From Nemertoderma westbladi (Eukaryota > Xenacoelomorpha > Nemertodermatida > Nemertodermatidae), in assembly GCA_032718475.1 (NCBI GenBank), contig JAUCBJ010008154.1, positions 1 to 64,000 on the forward strand: DNA of 64,000 nt, in the 5' to 3' direction. The notes beneath the pieces were generated by a model that worked only from the letters and a program-made list of their open reading frames with translations, was not told the origin of the DNA and ran no database searches. The position numbers and the translations under genes were made by a program. Numbering within the stretch: the stretch's first letter is position 1; each line of letters starts with the position of its first letter. Positions 44,696 to 54,626 of the stretch are shown one piece after another.

Positions 44696-47344
44696 CTAAA
44701 ATAAATGAACAAATTAATTATCATAAACGTCAAGACAATACCAGCAATTTAGCACCGGGTGAGTAAACCATCGCATCGGCGGGATTGTTGGTATATATTG
44801 TTCCACTTCAAACATACAACATTACTGATGTGATTAACGGAATGGGAAACATAGAAATAGTTCACACACAAAGTCATCATAATTTCTCACCACAGTTGGC
44901 CATATTATATGACATCATAGTCAGACTCACCTGTATGAACTCTTTCATGCATTACAAGAACTGACTTCCTTGCACATGTGTAATTGCAGAATTCGCAGGA
45001 ATAAGGTTTGATACCAGTGTGCTTTCTGAGGTGAATATTCAACTGAGATCTGAAATAAAAGAAAATATCGAATGATGGTATCTCGATAATGTAGATTTGG
45101 AAAAATTGGACATAACGTACCTGCAGTAATGCGGTAGAACGTTTTATGTAAAACATAAATAATTGTTAATTATTTTTTATTATTTTTGTCAGAAAAGGCC
45201 GCCCCTGTAACGCTCCTTGACCTGAATTTGTATAGTAAAAGTCAGGCCATTTCCTTCTGTTTAGTCTACTGTTCCCTAATTTCACCACTTTTAAAACTGC
45301 AGGAAGTCTCTATTATTTAATTTCCAAAATCGTTCAACTTGTCCTACACACACATCCAAGCAAACCCACAGAGGTTAAATTAGAATATTTTTTTAGATTA
45401 TACCAACCTTTGAACACACAATAGTTTAATACAACATAATAGTTTACCTAAAATGTGTAGCATATCCACAATGTTCACATTGGAATTCTTTGTTGTCTTT
45501 ATCGTGTCGTTTAATATGAGTTACAATTGCACTTTTATCCAAACAACGATAATCACAGATATGACAAGAGAATGGCTTGATTCCTGAAAACAAAGAGAAG
45601 AATTATATATTGGAATCAAAACCTTCGCTGCTTTTTTCTAAGATAAATAATGATAAATGAAAACGGAATAGACACTTTTTTAGTTATTTATTTTGAATTA
45701 AGGGAAATAGCAAAAATACAAGTCGTGAAAACATAAAAGTTGTGGAAAAATTACTTAAATTATATTCAGTATATACAGCATACTCTATTAAAAAATTCTG
45801 AAAAAAAGAAAGAAAAATTATATCCATAACAGTGAGGTTCATTGAATACTTACCATCATGTTTCCTCAAATGGCGTTTCAAAGACCCTTCATATTTACAG
45901 CTGTATGAGCATTTGTCACATCCGTACGGTTTCTCGCTGCTGTGCGATTTCATATGCGAATTGAGAGCTGATTTGGAAGGAAGCCTGAAGGAACATTTTT
46001 GACAGGGAAATGGGCGATTGGTAGACTTATCACAACTGTTATCTGCAATAGTTTGAAAACTTGTACAGCTAAATTGTGCTTTTGATTATACTGTAAATAA
46101 TAAAGCTTGAGTCAGAATGTAATTACCGATTCAATAAAATGTTATAATACGTTTAAGTAAAGATGTTACTTCCAATTAATTAACTATGTAAATCGAACCA
46201 AAAAGTAACCGGTGACACAGACGTTTTAATAAAAATGTATCAGTTGACGGTAGTGATGTACTCGGTAGGTTGTGACGCCCTAAAAGATCAGTATACCTCC
46301 GATGGTGTTTCGTGTTACACTTCTACTGTTGTTTGATATGATTCCAATGGATCTACTGAAAATCGGAGCAAGTCTGTATTTAATGGAGATACTGAGAGCT
46401 GAACAATTTTCAGATCAGAAACAGATTGGTAAGTGCGGCCATGCTTTAGCCTTCCTTACCAGTAGTCATCCCCGATTCAAGGGTTGAAAAATTCGACGAC
46501 ATATATGTACAAGGTGCTATCGTTTTATCCATTGCTTTTACATTTTGAATAGCTATTCAAGTGTAATAGTGTATAATACATTGCGTTCAAATTTATATAT
46601 TATCAATCTAGTACTTCCGTTACAAATACCAAAATAATGGAATTCCTCAAGAAATGACACGATTCTGATCAGGTAGTGGGTATCAACCTGATGCAGTCGA
46701 TAATAACTGATATAGTCGGAACTAACTGAACTAATCAGTTGGTACAAACATGATTTAGTCGCTACTAACCTGTTCTAGGTGGTACTTAACTGATGTGGTC
46801 GATACTAACCTATAATTGCGACTGCAAGTTTATCACTGTGTTTGGTCGTTGAACTAGAGGTCGATAGGCAATCACTATCTGCAGCATCGTCGCTGTCCAA
46901 ACTATTCGGTCTCAAAAACCTGTTCTTAGAAACCTTCAAAGGGTTCAGATCATTGGTAGTAAAGCCCAGATTATGTAAGAGTTTACAGTGAGTTTCTAAT
47001 TCACTTAGCTTTTGGGTCTCAAAGTTACATAGATGGCATTCAAATTTTAACGTATTTAGTTTGCCATGTGAAGAACAATTTGAATCTAGTTCCTTCTTTA
47101 TGAAACACTGCCTGACGTGTTTATCAAAAGCAGAGTGTTTCATTGTTGTATAAGACAGACATCTGTCGCATGAGTATCCAGTATTAGTTGGGGTTTGCCC
47201 AGAGTGGGACATCTCTGTTGTGGGGACTCTTTGCATTGACTGACTCTTGCATGATAACAGATGTATATTAGTAGAAGCTAACTGCGGAACTGTAGACGCA
47301 GGTGAATCCAGGCCGCAACTCGTTAGATCACTTTGTTCTTCTTC
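42882..47344 (-). CDS. C2H2 zinc-finger protein, five exons, 5' end missing (930 aa visible)
   Basis: Minus-strand exons 47344-46810, 46042-45854, 45583-45448, 45049-44931 and 44695-42882 join with matching phases to a 930-residue partial protein. Order: a Ser-rich start; an atypical CDRC...HVRQC finger; CHLC...HCKLLH; then six closely spaced fingers (CQKC, CDKC, CHIC, CEHC, CEFC, CEQC) with linkers such as HTGIKPY and HTGERPF; a long Gln/Asn/Ser/Thr/Pro-rich tail with 14-residue repeats; and a last isolated finger CWVCGYNC...HQLQSHH. The linked fingers suggest a nuclear DNA-binding regulator. No orthologue is named because fingers alone do not decide it. The first visible exon has a strong acceptor (TTCTATTTCAG), so upstream exons should exist, but none was found up to 54 kb. 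Confidence 0.9.
43733..44010 (-). repeat. 42-bp coding repeats (14 aa) in the zinc-finger tail
   Basis: The coding-strand units read QQSPNSMPHTPCII and QQSPNSMQNTPCML in alternation, at least five good copies with decayed ones outside. The alternation implies that the repeat expanded as a two-unit (84-bp) block. The frame is kept throughout. The open frames on the plus strand here are mirror artefacts. Confidence 0.9.
44931..45049 (-). CDS. zinc-finger gene, exon
   Basis: RSQLNIHLRKHTGIKPYSC...CNYTCARKSVLVMHERVHT. It completes the CEHC finger begun in the previous exon and encodes the whole CEFC finger. Acceptor TTTTATTTCAG; donor GTGAGT; phase 2 in, phase 1 out. Confidence 0.95.
45050..45447. 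other. zinc-finger gene intron, nothing seen
   Basis: 398-bp intron between the CEHC half-finger exons. No repeat or gene is recognised. Confidence 0.5.
45448..45583 (-). CDS. zinc-finger gene, exon
   Basis: GIKPFSCHICDYRCLDKSAI...HIKRHDKDNKEFQCEHCGYATHF. It holds the CHIC finger and the first half of the CEHC finger. Acceptor TTGTTTTCAG; donor GTAAAC; phase 1 in, phase 2 out. Confidence 0.95.
45854..46042 (-). CDS. zinc-finger gene, exon
   Basis: NSCDKSTNRPFPCQKCSF...HMKSHSSEKPYGCDKCSY...HLRKHD: two complete fingers. Acceptor ends TTGCAG; donor GTAAGT; phase 1 on both sides. Confidence 0.95.
46043..46809. other. zinc-finger gene intron, nothing firm
   Basis: 767-bp intron. The stretch 46660-46805 contains several related short boxes (CTGATCAGG/TAGTGGGTAT, CTAATCAGTTGGTAC, CTGATGTGGTCGATACTAAC), suggesting a decayed tandem repeat of about 25-40 bp. 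Confidence 0.5.
46810..47344 (-). CDS. zinc-finger gene, first visible exon
   Basis: Opens EEEQSDLTSCGLDSPASTVP after a good acceptor. It includes an in-frame Met (47236) that could be an alternative start, and carries two N-terminal Cys/His motifs and a Ser-rich linker ending KLAVAII before donor GTTAGT at 46809 (phase 1). Confidence 0.85.
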
Positions 47345-47561
47345 CTGAAATAGAAAAATTTAATACAAATTCTTAGATAATATAAATATTATAAATTATA
47401 GGTGATAAGCTTGTTTTAAAAGTAAATACAATTCAACGATTCTAAAACATGCAGCAACTTTGCAACACCCATATATCAATCTTGATCATCTCATATGCCA
47501 ACCTGCTTATAACCTCAGGTTTTAACCTTATATACTACTGCAAAATGTTTGTTCTATTTGT
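47345..47561. other. intronic or flanking DNA before LINE copy B
   Basis: No upstream exon of the zinc-finger gene is recognisable here. LINE homology starts at about 47562. Confidence 0.5.
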
Positions 47562-50266
47562 TGGAACTACTGCTGCTCTAAATAATCGGACCTTAAGTTT
47601 CCGATTAATTCCCTGTGACTTCCAAATCCTGGAAAGCCTATTCCAGGCTGCCCATACCTTTCCCTTACGTATTCGAAAGTCCTCACCTACTTCCGGATCC
47701 ATGATTCCAGGTAACAGAAGTCGTCCACATGCTCAAGCATACCATCCTTTGAGCTTATGCTCATCCGGTCAGAGACTTGCTGAGGACTTTCAAAGCTAAC
47801 TGTCAAAATTGTGGTATTTTTTGAGTTTATATAAAGACCAACACTAGAAGCAGCCTGTTCTAATGAGCGGAGGAGCCGTTGGGCTCCCTCTAGTGATTCT
47901 GAAAGTACTCCTAAGTCATCAGCAAAGTCTAGATCAGTTAGGTACTTGGCGGGATTTCATCGATTTCCGGAGCCAGTAGGTGGAGTCACCATCACCCCAT
48001 CATCATTATGATGATCCATGCGTCGAACATAGTCGACTATAATTATGAACAAGAATGGCGTAAGTGTGTCTCCCTGGAGGACGCCCCATAATACTTCAAA
48101 ATGGTTCTGTGTCACCATCAACAGTAGACACAAATGTTGTCGAACAATCGTATACTGATCTGATTGCTGCAATAATTTCATCAAGAATCCCATATAATGA
48201 AAGTATGCTGAATATACGTGAGCGGGAAACTGTATCATAAGCCTTGAAGAAGTCAACAAAGATAACAGCCTGTCTTTCTTTTTTGATAACTCTGATAATT
48301 ATCCTTCTAAGTGCCGAAAAGGGCTCCATGGTCCCACGACCTTTACGGAACAGATTTCCATGGAGAAGTCTCTCGATGGGATCCTGATTCGATTTAATCG
48401 AATTCTATTGTATAGCTTTGCAGCAATCAAGATCAATAAGATTCCCCGAAAAGAACCATAGAGTGTTAGGTTGGCCTTCTTGGGAACTGGCACCAACTTA
48501 TTTGTTTTCATTTCTTGTGGGACTCTTGTTGTTCTGTACATGTCTACTATGATGGGATAGATGAGCTTTAAACACTCACGTATTTTAAAGACCTCAGGGG
48601 GAACATCATCTACTCAATTGGCACGATTGGTCTTAATGATCTTTGCAGCAGCCTTCACTTCTGCAAAGGAGATATTGCCAATGGGAATATCTGGGAGTAC
48701 AGACGCAGACACTTTTACTTCAATAAAGTTATCAGGCAATACCCTGTCATTATTGAGGGGCTTTTCAAAGTGGGCCTTCCAACCATTAAGGTGATCGGCT
48801 TGTGCTTCTGCCTTAACCTTCCTTGGTGGTTGGTTGTCTTTTCCGCCCAGTAAGCAAGTTGATCGATTTCCATGCCTGGGATGAGTGCCTGCTGTTGTCA
48901 GCATCATTGATAGCATCAACCTGTTGGTTTATTAACTCCTGCAGATTAACAGAGTACTGCCTGTTCAGGGACCTAGATGCAGCCTTAACTGCATTCTTGG
49001 CCGCTGTAGTCTGTTTGAGTCGGGACTTATAGAGGTCATTTCGGCACTTCTGAATTTTGTGGTCAGTCCAGGGGGTCCTTTTCCTGTTTCGAGGGTATAC
49101 AGGATCTGTTTCTGCAGCTGATAACTTAACTGCTTCTGTGAAGGCAGTATAGCCCTCGCAGTGATCTGCCGCCTCAGAGGCAAGAACCTCATACCTGTTG
49201 CTCAGCTGTAGTGTGAAGCTGGATCTCACACTTGGCTGTTGCATCAGAGAAGACCAGTCATACCGCGGAAAGGCAGATTTCGTTGTTCTGCTAGCACGCA
49301 GACTAAGTCTTACCTTGGCCAAAATAAGGCGGTGATCACTGGAGAAGGCTCGAAGTGTAAAAGCATTACAGTCTTGTATAGAGCTCCTGTATTTCCTACG
49401 AAACAGAATATGGTCTACCTGGGACTTGTGACCACTGGGTCCTCTATGAGTCCATAGCTTTCCAGTTCGCTTCTTGAACTGGGTTCCAGCCGAAAACAAT
49501 CCATTTGCAGAGATAAAATCATGAAGATGGACACAATTTCGGTTAACACTATCGCTATAGACCCAGGGCGATGTAGGTGATTGATGCACACGTGCATTAA
49601 AGTCTCCCAGGAATGTTAAGAATGCATGCTGATCCACTCCATCAGGAGCTGCTTGTAGATTGTGATAGAAATTTTCCACCTCCTCTACAGGGGCAACACT
49701 AGTTGGAGAGTAGCACACAATCAGAACCACCTTAGGAAACTTTTTAGCCAGTCTTCCAGAACATGAGAAGTGGCAATGGGTGATGCGGTTAGAGATTTGG
49801 TCTATTTTGTTGTCCAATGCTGCATGTGCAGTTGGATTAATCAATAGACTAATTCCACCATTGCCACTATCATCAGCTGATGTGAGGGCGAGTCGCCAAC
49901 CGCCCCACATGTCCTTAATCAGAACCTAATCAGTCTGTCCAGTCTGCATTCGGTGCTCTTGAATTCCCACTACGCTAAGAGAAAAACTCCCATCCCAGAA
50001 AAGCTCACTGCCAAGGCAGTGAGCTCACCTTGTCGCGTTGGGGACCCGAGTGTTAGGGTGTTAACTAAGGCTAGTCTAGTGACTTGTCTCAGAATCAGCA
50101 ATGGCTTAGTTGGTCGGGGTGGAACATGAGAGTAGCCTCCAAATCCAGAATCCCTCCCCCCCCTCACAATCTGGCCTCCCTGGTGACCCAGGGTTTGGGC
50201 CAGAAAGGTCATCAGGAAAGGGACTCACAGAATTGTTGGCCGCTCTCTCTTCAGTAGGGGGTGAGC
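47562..50266 (-). pseudogene. LINE copy B, minus strand, 3'-truncated relative to copy A
   Basis: The minus-strand reading gives the endonuclease (GIQEHRM intact, then a stop in TD*VLIKDM; FLGDFNARVHQ; SQVDHILF; SSDHRLILAK) through 48813 in one long frame, then reverse transcriptase in shifted frames (IKTNRAN, FRGILLI, FVDFFKAYDTV, GVLQGDTLTPFLF, YLTDLDFADD region near 47920). The copy stops at the position equal to about 12965 of copy A, so the C-terminus and 3' end are missing. It retains the GAG codon that is a stop in copy A. At its right edge it meets copy C in the opposite orientation. Confidence 0.9.
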
Positions 50267-51366
50267 CAGGTCGTGGGACAATGGAGCCCATTTTGGAACT
50301 TAGAAGGATAATTTAAGAGTTATCAAAAAAGAAAGACAGGCATCTGGGTGTTATCTTTGTTGACTTCTTCAAGGCCTTTGATTCAGTCTCTCGCTCACGT
50401 ATGTTCAGCATACTTTCATTATATGGGATTCCTGATGAATTTATTGCAGCAATCAAATCAGTATACGATGGTTCGACAACATTTGTGTCTACTGTTGACG
50501 GTGACACAGAAACAGTTGAAGTGTTATGGGGCGTCCTCCAGGGAGACACACTTGCACCATTCTTGTTCATAATTGTGGTTGACTATGTCCTACGCATGTC
50601 CTTAGATCATCATAATGATGATGGGGTGATGATAACTCCACCTACTGGCTCCAGAAGTCGAGGAAATCCTGCCAAATACCTAACTGATCTAGACTTTGCT
50701 TAGGAGTACTCTCAGAATCAACAGAGGGAGCCAATGGGCTCCTCAGCTCATTAGAACATGCTGCTTCTAGTGTTGGTCTTTTTATTAACTCCAGAAAGAC
50801 CAAAATTTTGACAGTTAACTTTGAAAGTCCTCAGCAAGTCTCTGATCGTATGAGCATAAGCTCAAAGGATGGTATGCTTGAGCATGTGGACGACTTCTGT
50901 TACCTGGGATCATGGATCCGGAAGTCAGGTGAGGACCTTCGAATACGTAAGGGAGAGGCATGGGCAGCCTTGAATAGGCTTTCCAGGATTTTTAAGTCAC
51001 CGAGAATTAATCGGAAACTTAAGGTCCGATTATTTAGAATAGCAGTAATTCCAGTACTCCTCTATGGGAGTCCATACTGGGCTCTAACTGCTGAGGACAC
51101 CAAATCTCTGGATGGCACATTCACAAGAATGCTACACCGGGTTCATTGTGTCAAGTACAATGCACACATCTCCAACCAGACACTATATAACAACATTGGA
51201 GGTGTCTCATTGGTTCCCCCAAGCTTGACACTAGAACAAAATCGCCTCCACTTTGCAGGACATTGCTTTCGCCGTGAGGACCAGCCGGTGCATAATCTTT
51301 TACTTTGGCAGCCTCATGGAGTGAATAAGCATGGTGGACAGCCCATGACTTTCTTGAGACGCGCAT
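50267..51366 (+). pseudogene. LINE copy C, plus strand, 5'-truncated
   Basis: Starts with GGTCGTGGGACAATGGAGCC, equal to about 12175 of copy A, and runs to near 13275 equivalents ([11 protein letters not shown]). It contains FVDFFKAFDSV, GVLQGDTLAPFLF and YLTDLDFA. There a 7-base deletion removes the two catalytic Asp codons of FADD and shifts the frame; the frame then recovers through YLGSWIRKSG and [10 protein letters not shown] further stop (GAA to TAA) lies near 50312. The right end shows a micro-duplication of CGCATGACTTTCTT before a poly-C tract. Confidence 0.9.
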
Positions 51367-52454
51367 GACTTTCTTACACCCCCCCCCCCCCCCCCCGTTG
51401 CAGATAGTGATTCCTGTTAGTAACCATTTTAATTACCAATTGATGGAAAGGAGCAGTTTACAGAGACGGATCAATTGAGGAAAAGTAAAATGCGCCCGAC
51501 CCTTAACAACAATTTTCTTCGATTGCTCTAAACCTTCTGTAGTTCCATAACCCCCCCCCCCCCCCCCTTCCCCGCGGATCCAGTAACTACTGCCTCCCCG
51601 CATTGTAAGGCATTGCCTGGTTGTGCTGGCAGCCAACCAGTGGGTGCTTTGAATGACACTCTGGGGCAGTTTGTATTGTTTGCCGGTGAGGTGGTGGGTG
51701 GTAGGAGCGCCTCTCTCCACGGGAATGCGTTATATCCATTGCCTTGCCCTGCTTGTTGGTGCGGTACAGTATAAGGAAAGGTTGCAGAATAATCCAACTA
51801 CATCTGCTATATAGGCCTACAACAGATATTGTGGGGCCTTCAACTTAACACAATAAGTGAAGGCGGTCCTGATTACAACATATGAGATAACGTGACTGAA
51901 ACGAAACGCACGGATGGATAGCGAGGGGGAATCTGCCTTACCAAACCTGCCTAAAATTTATATTTATAATAAGTTTGATGTTTGAAACATAGTATGTTAG
52001 AGTTGGTTCAATTGATTTAGGTCAGTGCTGTCTTCTTTTTATGACGTCGTTAAGTTATCCTTCTCCCACGCAATAGGTTGTGATGAAATCATAATGATAA
52101 ATTGAAGGTGTGCTGGTTTCACGGAAGAGAACGGTAAAATACTTAGGGGCCCATATCAGCGACAACTTTTAATTTAAAGGTCATATATCAGAGGTTATTA
52201 ATAAGGCAAATTTTGCGGTAACACAATTCAGTTTTTTCGTTAGATTTACAAAAAAATATTAGAAACAAAAAATTTTCCAATGTCAAACGTACATTCTGCG
52301 GATCTATTTGTATTATTGTATTGTGCTGTTGTGATTCTTAACATCTTTATGTAATAAATTTTAATTTGTTTAAATGTAATAAAAGTAAAGTTTTCTTCGG
52401 CGGTTAGGCCAGGAATTACGCACTATAAATCATTCGTGGCAAAACGAAAATAAC

Positions 52455-52540
52455 CCCCATGCAGGGATCGAACCCACGACCCTCGGGTTCGGAGAGATGT
52501 GAATTAAATGCAACGGATTAAACCGGTGGAATTAATCCCA
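52455..52540 (-). repeat. tRNA-like / SINE-like sequence
   Basis: On the minus strand the B-box-like GGGTTCGATCCC is preceded by a stem-like GAACCCGAGGGTCGT and followed by TGCATGGGGGTTA. A weak A-box-like stretch (TGGTTTAATCC) lies about 45 bases upstream. No complete cloverleaf could be drawn, so a tRNA-derived SINE is more likely than a working tRNA. Confidence 0.4.
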
Positions 52541-52918
52541 CCTTGAGAACCAGTGATGTAATATAGTAACTTTTTTATAAGTGCAATTTTATCCTCCTTT
52601 AAAGGAAGTTAATAAATATAAAAAGAACTCAGAATTGGCTTTCTTTTAACAAACTACTAACTACTTAAGCCTAACCGTGTACGCAGCATCGCTATGGTTC
52701 GCGTTTATTGTTTTGGTTAGAATTACATGCCATTGATACCGAAACCCGCACCTACCCCTGCGGAAGAATGGACGCGGACGAAAATTGGCTGATGGGTGGG
52801 AACATGTTTCTCATTGGCAAAGTTTAAATCAACCAAGTACACTGAGACAGAGGGGAAACTGGAGACAAATCCCATCTTGGCGAATTAATATCCCGCCTCA
52901 ATGTTAAATTCTCAACTT

Positions 52919-53206
52919 AGGGAAATGAGAAGGTTACAGTGGCACGTTATTTTAACCAAAACAATAAACGAGACACAATAGAACAGGTTACAGTTTTATT
53001 TTTGAGAGTAATCAGGTGTTATTTGCGTCCAATTTCCGGGATGAATTTTTGAAGGTTCCAGAGGCACGTTATTTTAACCAAAACAATAAACGAGACACAA
53101 TAGCACAGGTTACAGTTTTATTTTTGAGAGTAATCAGGTGTTATTTGCGTCCAATTTCCGGGATTGAATTTTTATTGCACCCAGTCCTCCCCCCCCCCCC
53201 CCCCCA
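52919..53206. repeat. MITE-family sequence with internal tandem duplication and poly-C
   Basis: GGCACGTTATTTTAACCAAA ... GTGTTATTTGCGTCCAATTT occurs twice in a row (about 52940-53040 and 53065-53165), followed by ATTGCACCCAGTC and a C run. The same order (end box, TAACCAAAACAATAAAC, GAGAGTAATCAG, TTATTTGCGTC, poly-C) is found at 18799-18964. Confidence 0.8.
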
Positions 53207-53561
53207 CACCCTATCTGAGTACACTACTTGTACTGGAATTCATTATTGTCGTATAAAATAATAATGTCTGACTGTTCCTGTTCGTAAAACGTATTATTAT
53301 GATTTTGTATTTACCATTGCGTTTATCTTTAAAAATTGACAGATAATCAGCTGACCACCACTAACTGACCAACAACGTAATGCATGTTCCTTCAATATGT
53401 GGATACATTTTACAGTCTTATCCTATTCATTTACTGATTTCAGATTTATATCTATTCACACTGCAGAACCGTAGTACAGAAGTAGACTTGCAGACTTGTA
53501 GTTGTTGGTTGTAGTTGGAATCGGACTGCCGGACGGCATCACCAGATCACCGGCCGTCACC

Positions 53562-54626
53562 ATGTCTCAACAACGACGATCCGACGCCCCGTCGACTCTC
53601 CGTTCAATGACCGGACAACAGGTAACCAAGAACACGAGATTGCCATCACTACGGTCCCCGCGGGACCTAACTCTCGGAGGAAGCGGCAGTCAGCAGTCCG
53701 CCAACAAACGGAAGTTCACCCCCAACATAAAGGCGGCGGGTAGTCGACCCATCTCGTGCGTGGAAACCGCCCGATCGGTGCAGGGACCGGGACGGGGTGG
53801 TGTCGAGACACCGAACCGAGCCGTTTCAATGCGAGGCCGGTTGAAACACGGACCTGAGACCATTCAGAGTCAGGGGATATTCTCATCGGGTTTGGGTAAG
53901 CGCGAGGTTAAACAATCGACTGCAGGAGGAGGGGGTTTATCGCACGGCCCGACGATTAAACAGGAAAGAGGAGAGGAATCGGTTAACAACTCCATGAGTA
54001 GAGGGTTGTACAGCGCAAATAAGGGGGAAGTTAAACTCGAAACCGAAGATATTCTTCAGTCACTACTCGATAACAAAGCGTTCATATCGGATCTAAAGAA
54101 TGACTCAGAATTCGGACCTGTATCGCTACCCTTCCCTGAATGTAAACAGAAAAGTCAAATTGTGAAGAAAGAAGTGGATTCTGAAGAGGCCGATCTTCCT
54201 AAAGAACTTCGCGTTGATGCATCAGAGGATAAATGTAATAGATTAAAAGGTTTGGGAGCTCTTCGCGATAACGAGTTGTTGCTTATGCAGTTCGTGGATG
54301 TGCTTCCTATAGAAGCTACTACCTCAGTGTCTGACACTACTGCGTCATCAGCATCACCTAACGAATCTGCATTATCGGACGTTCTTGCCGTAGAACGAGG
54401 TTATCTCGGTAAACTGCGGGTTAGACGATCGGGTCAGGCCTCCTTATCCATAGGTACCGGGCACCAGTTGTCTGTAAAGTCCGGGGCGCCTTGCAGCTTC
54501 CTTCAGGATGTTGTCTCTATAGACAAGGGGGCAGATCCATCGGTAGCTAGGGGTTACAGCGCAGTCATTGGTCACATACATATGAAACTAACGGTTACGC
54601 CAACTCTCGATGCAATGTTCGACTAA
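53562..54626 (+). CDS. POLR3D: DNA-directed RNA polymerase III subunit RPC4, intronless
   Basis: A 354-residue protein from ATG 53562 (context CACCATG) to TAA 54624. N-terminal conserved RDLTLGG (34-40) and KRKFTPNI (49-56) are followed by a basic, low-complexity middle, LLLMQFVDVLP (about 239-249), and the C-terminal RPC4 domain YLGKLRVRRSG...GAPCSFLQDVVSI...VIGHIHMKLTVTP (281-354). RPC4 pairs with RPC5 in the TFIIF-like subcomplex of Pol III, in the nucleus, acting in tRNA and 5S RNA transcription initiation and termination (family knowledge). The frame extends upstream to 53502 without an ATG, so 53562 is the start. Coding introns are absent, unlike the multi-exon vertebrate gene. A possible 5'-UTR acceptor (TTACTGATTTCAG) lies near 53443. 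No poly-A tract or disabling change is visible. Confidence 0.93.
   Translation: MSQQRRSDAPSTLRSMTGQQVTKNTRLPSLRSPRDLTLGGSGSQQSANKRKFTPNIKAAGSRPISCVETARSVQGPGRGGVETPNRAVSMRGRLKHGPETIQSQGIFSSGLGKREVKQSTAGGGGLSHGPTIKQERGEESVNNSMSRGLYSANKGEVKLETEDILQSLLDNKAFISDLKNDSEFGPVSLPFPECKQKSQIVKKEVDSEEADLPKELRVDASEDKCNRLKGLGALRDNELLLMQFVDVLPIEATTSVSDTTASSASPNESALSDVLAVERGYLGKLRVRRSGQASLSIGTGHQLSVKSGAPCSFLQDVVSIDKGADPSVARGYSAVIGHIHMKLTVTPTLDAMFD

Larger units (their letters stand above)
51367..53500. other. repeat-rich intergenic DNA, no firm gene
   Basis: Contains poly-C tracts at about 51379-51395 and 51551-51567, a GGAAAGGAGCAG-type MITE end at 51444, a tRNA-like stretch at about 52455-52540, and a tandem duplication at 52932-53170. 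The G/C-rich segment 51570-51800 has a minus-strand frame (HQQAGQGNGYNAFPW) that could be an exon, but it lacks convincing splice sites and is left unassigned. Confidence 0.5.

Noticed and set aside
44905-45953. Open frames running from zinc-finger exons into flanking introns (44905-45156 and 45684-45953)
   Set aside because: Clear GT-AG sites end the conserved finger pattern, and the extensions are AT-rich intron translation.
51433-51797. Minus-strand frames in the G/C-rich block before RPC4 as a zinc-finger first exon
   Set aside because: They partly cover a poly-C/G tract and lack a convincing donor or start; kept only as a remote possibility.
52455-52540. Functional tRNA gene
   Set aside because: A B-box-like T arm is present, but no full cloverleaf or acceptor stem could be drawn; SINE-like instead.
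53502-53561. Extended RPC4 N-terminus from 53502
   Set aside because: The codon there is TTG. The first ATG with good context is 53562 and the family N-terminus fits it.
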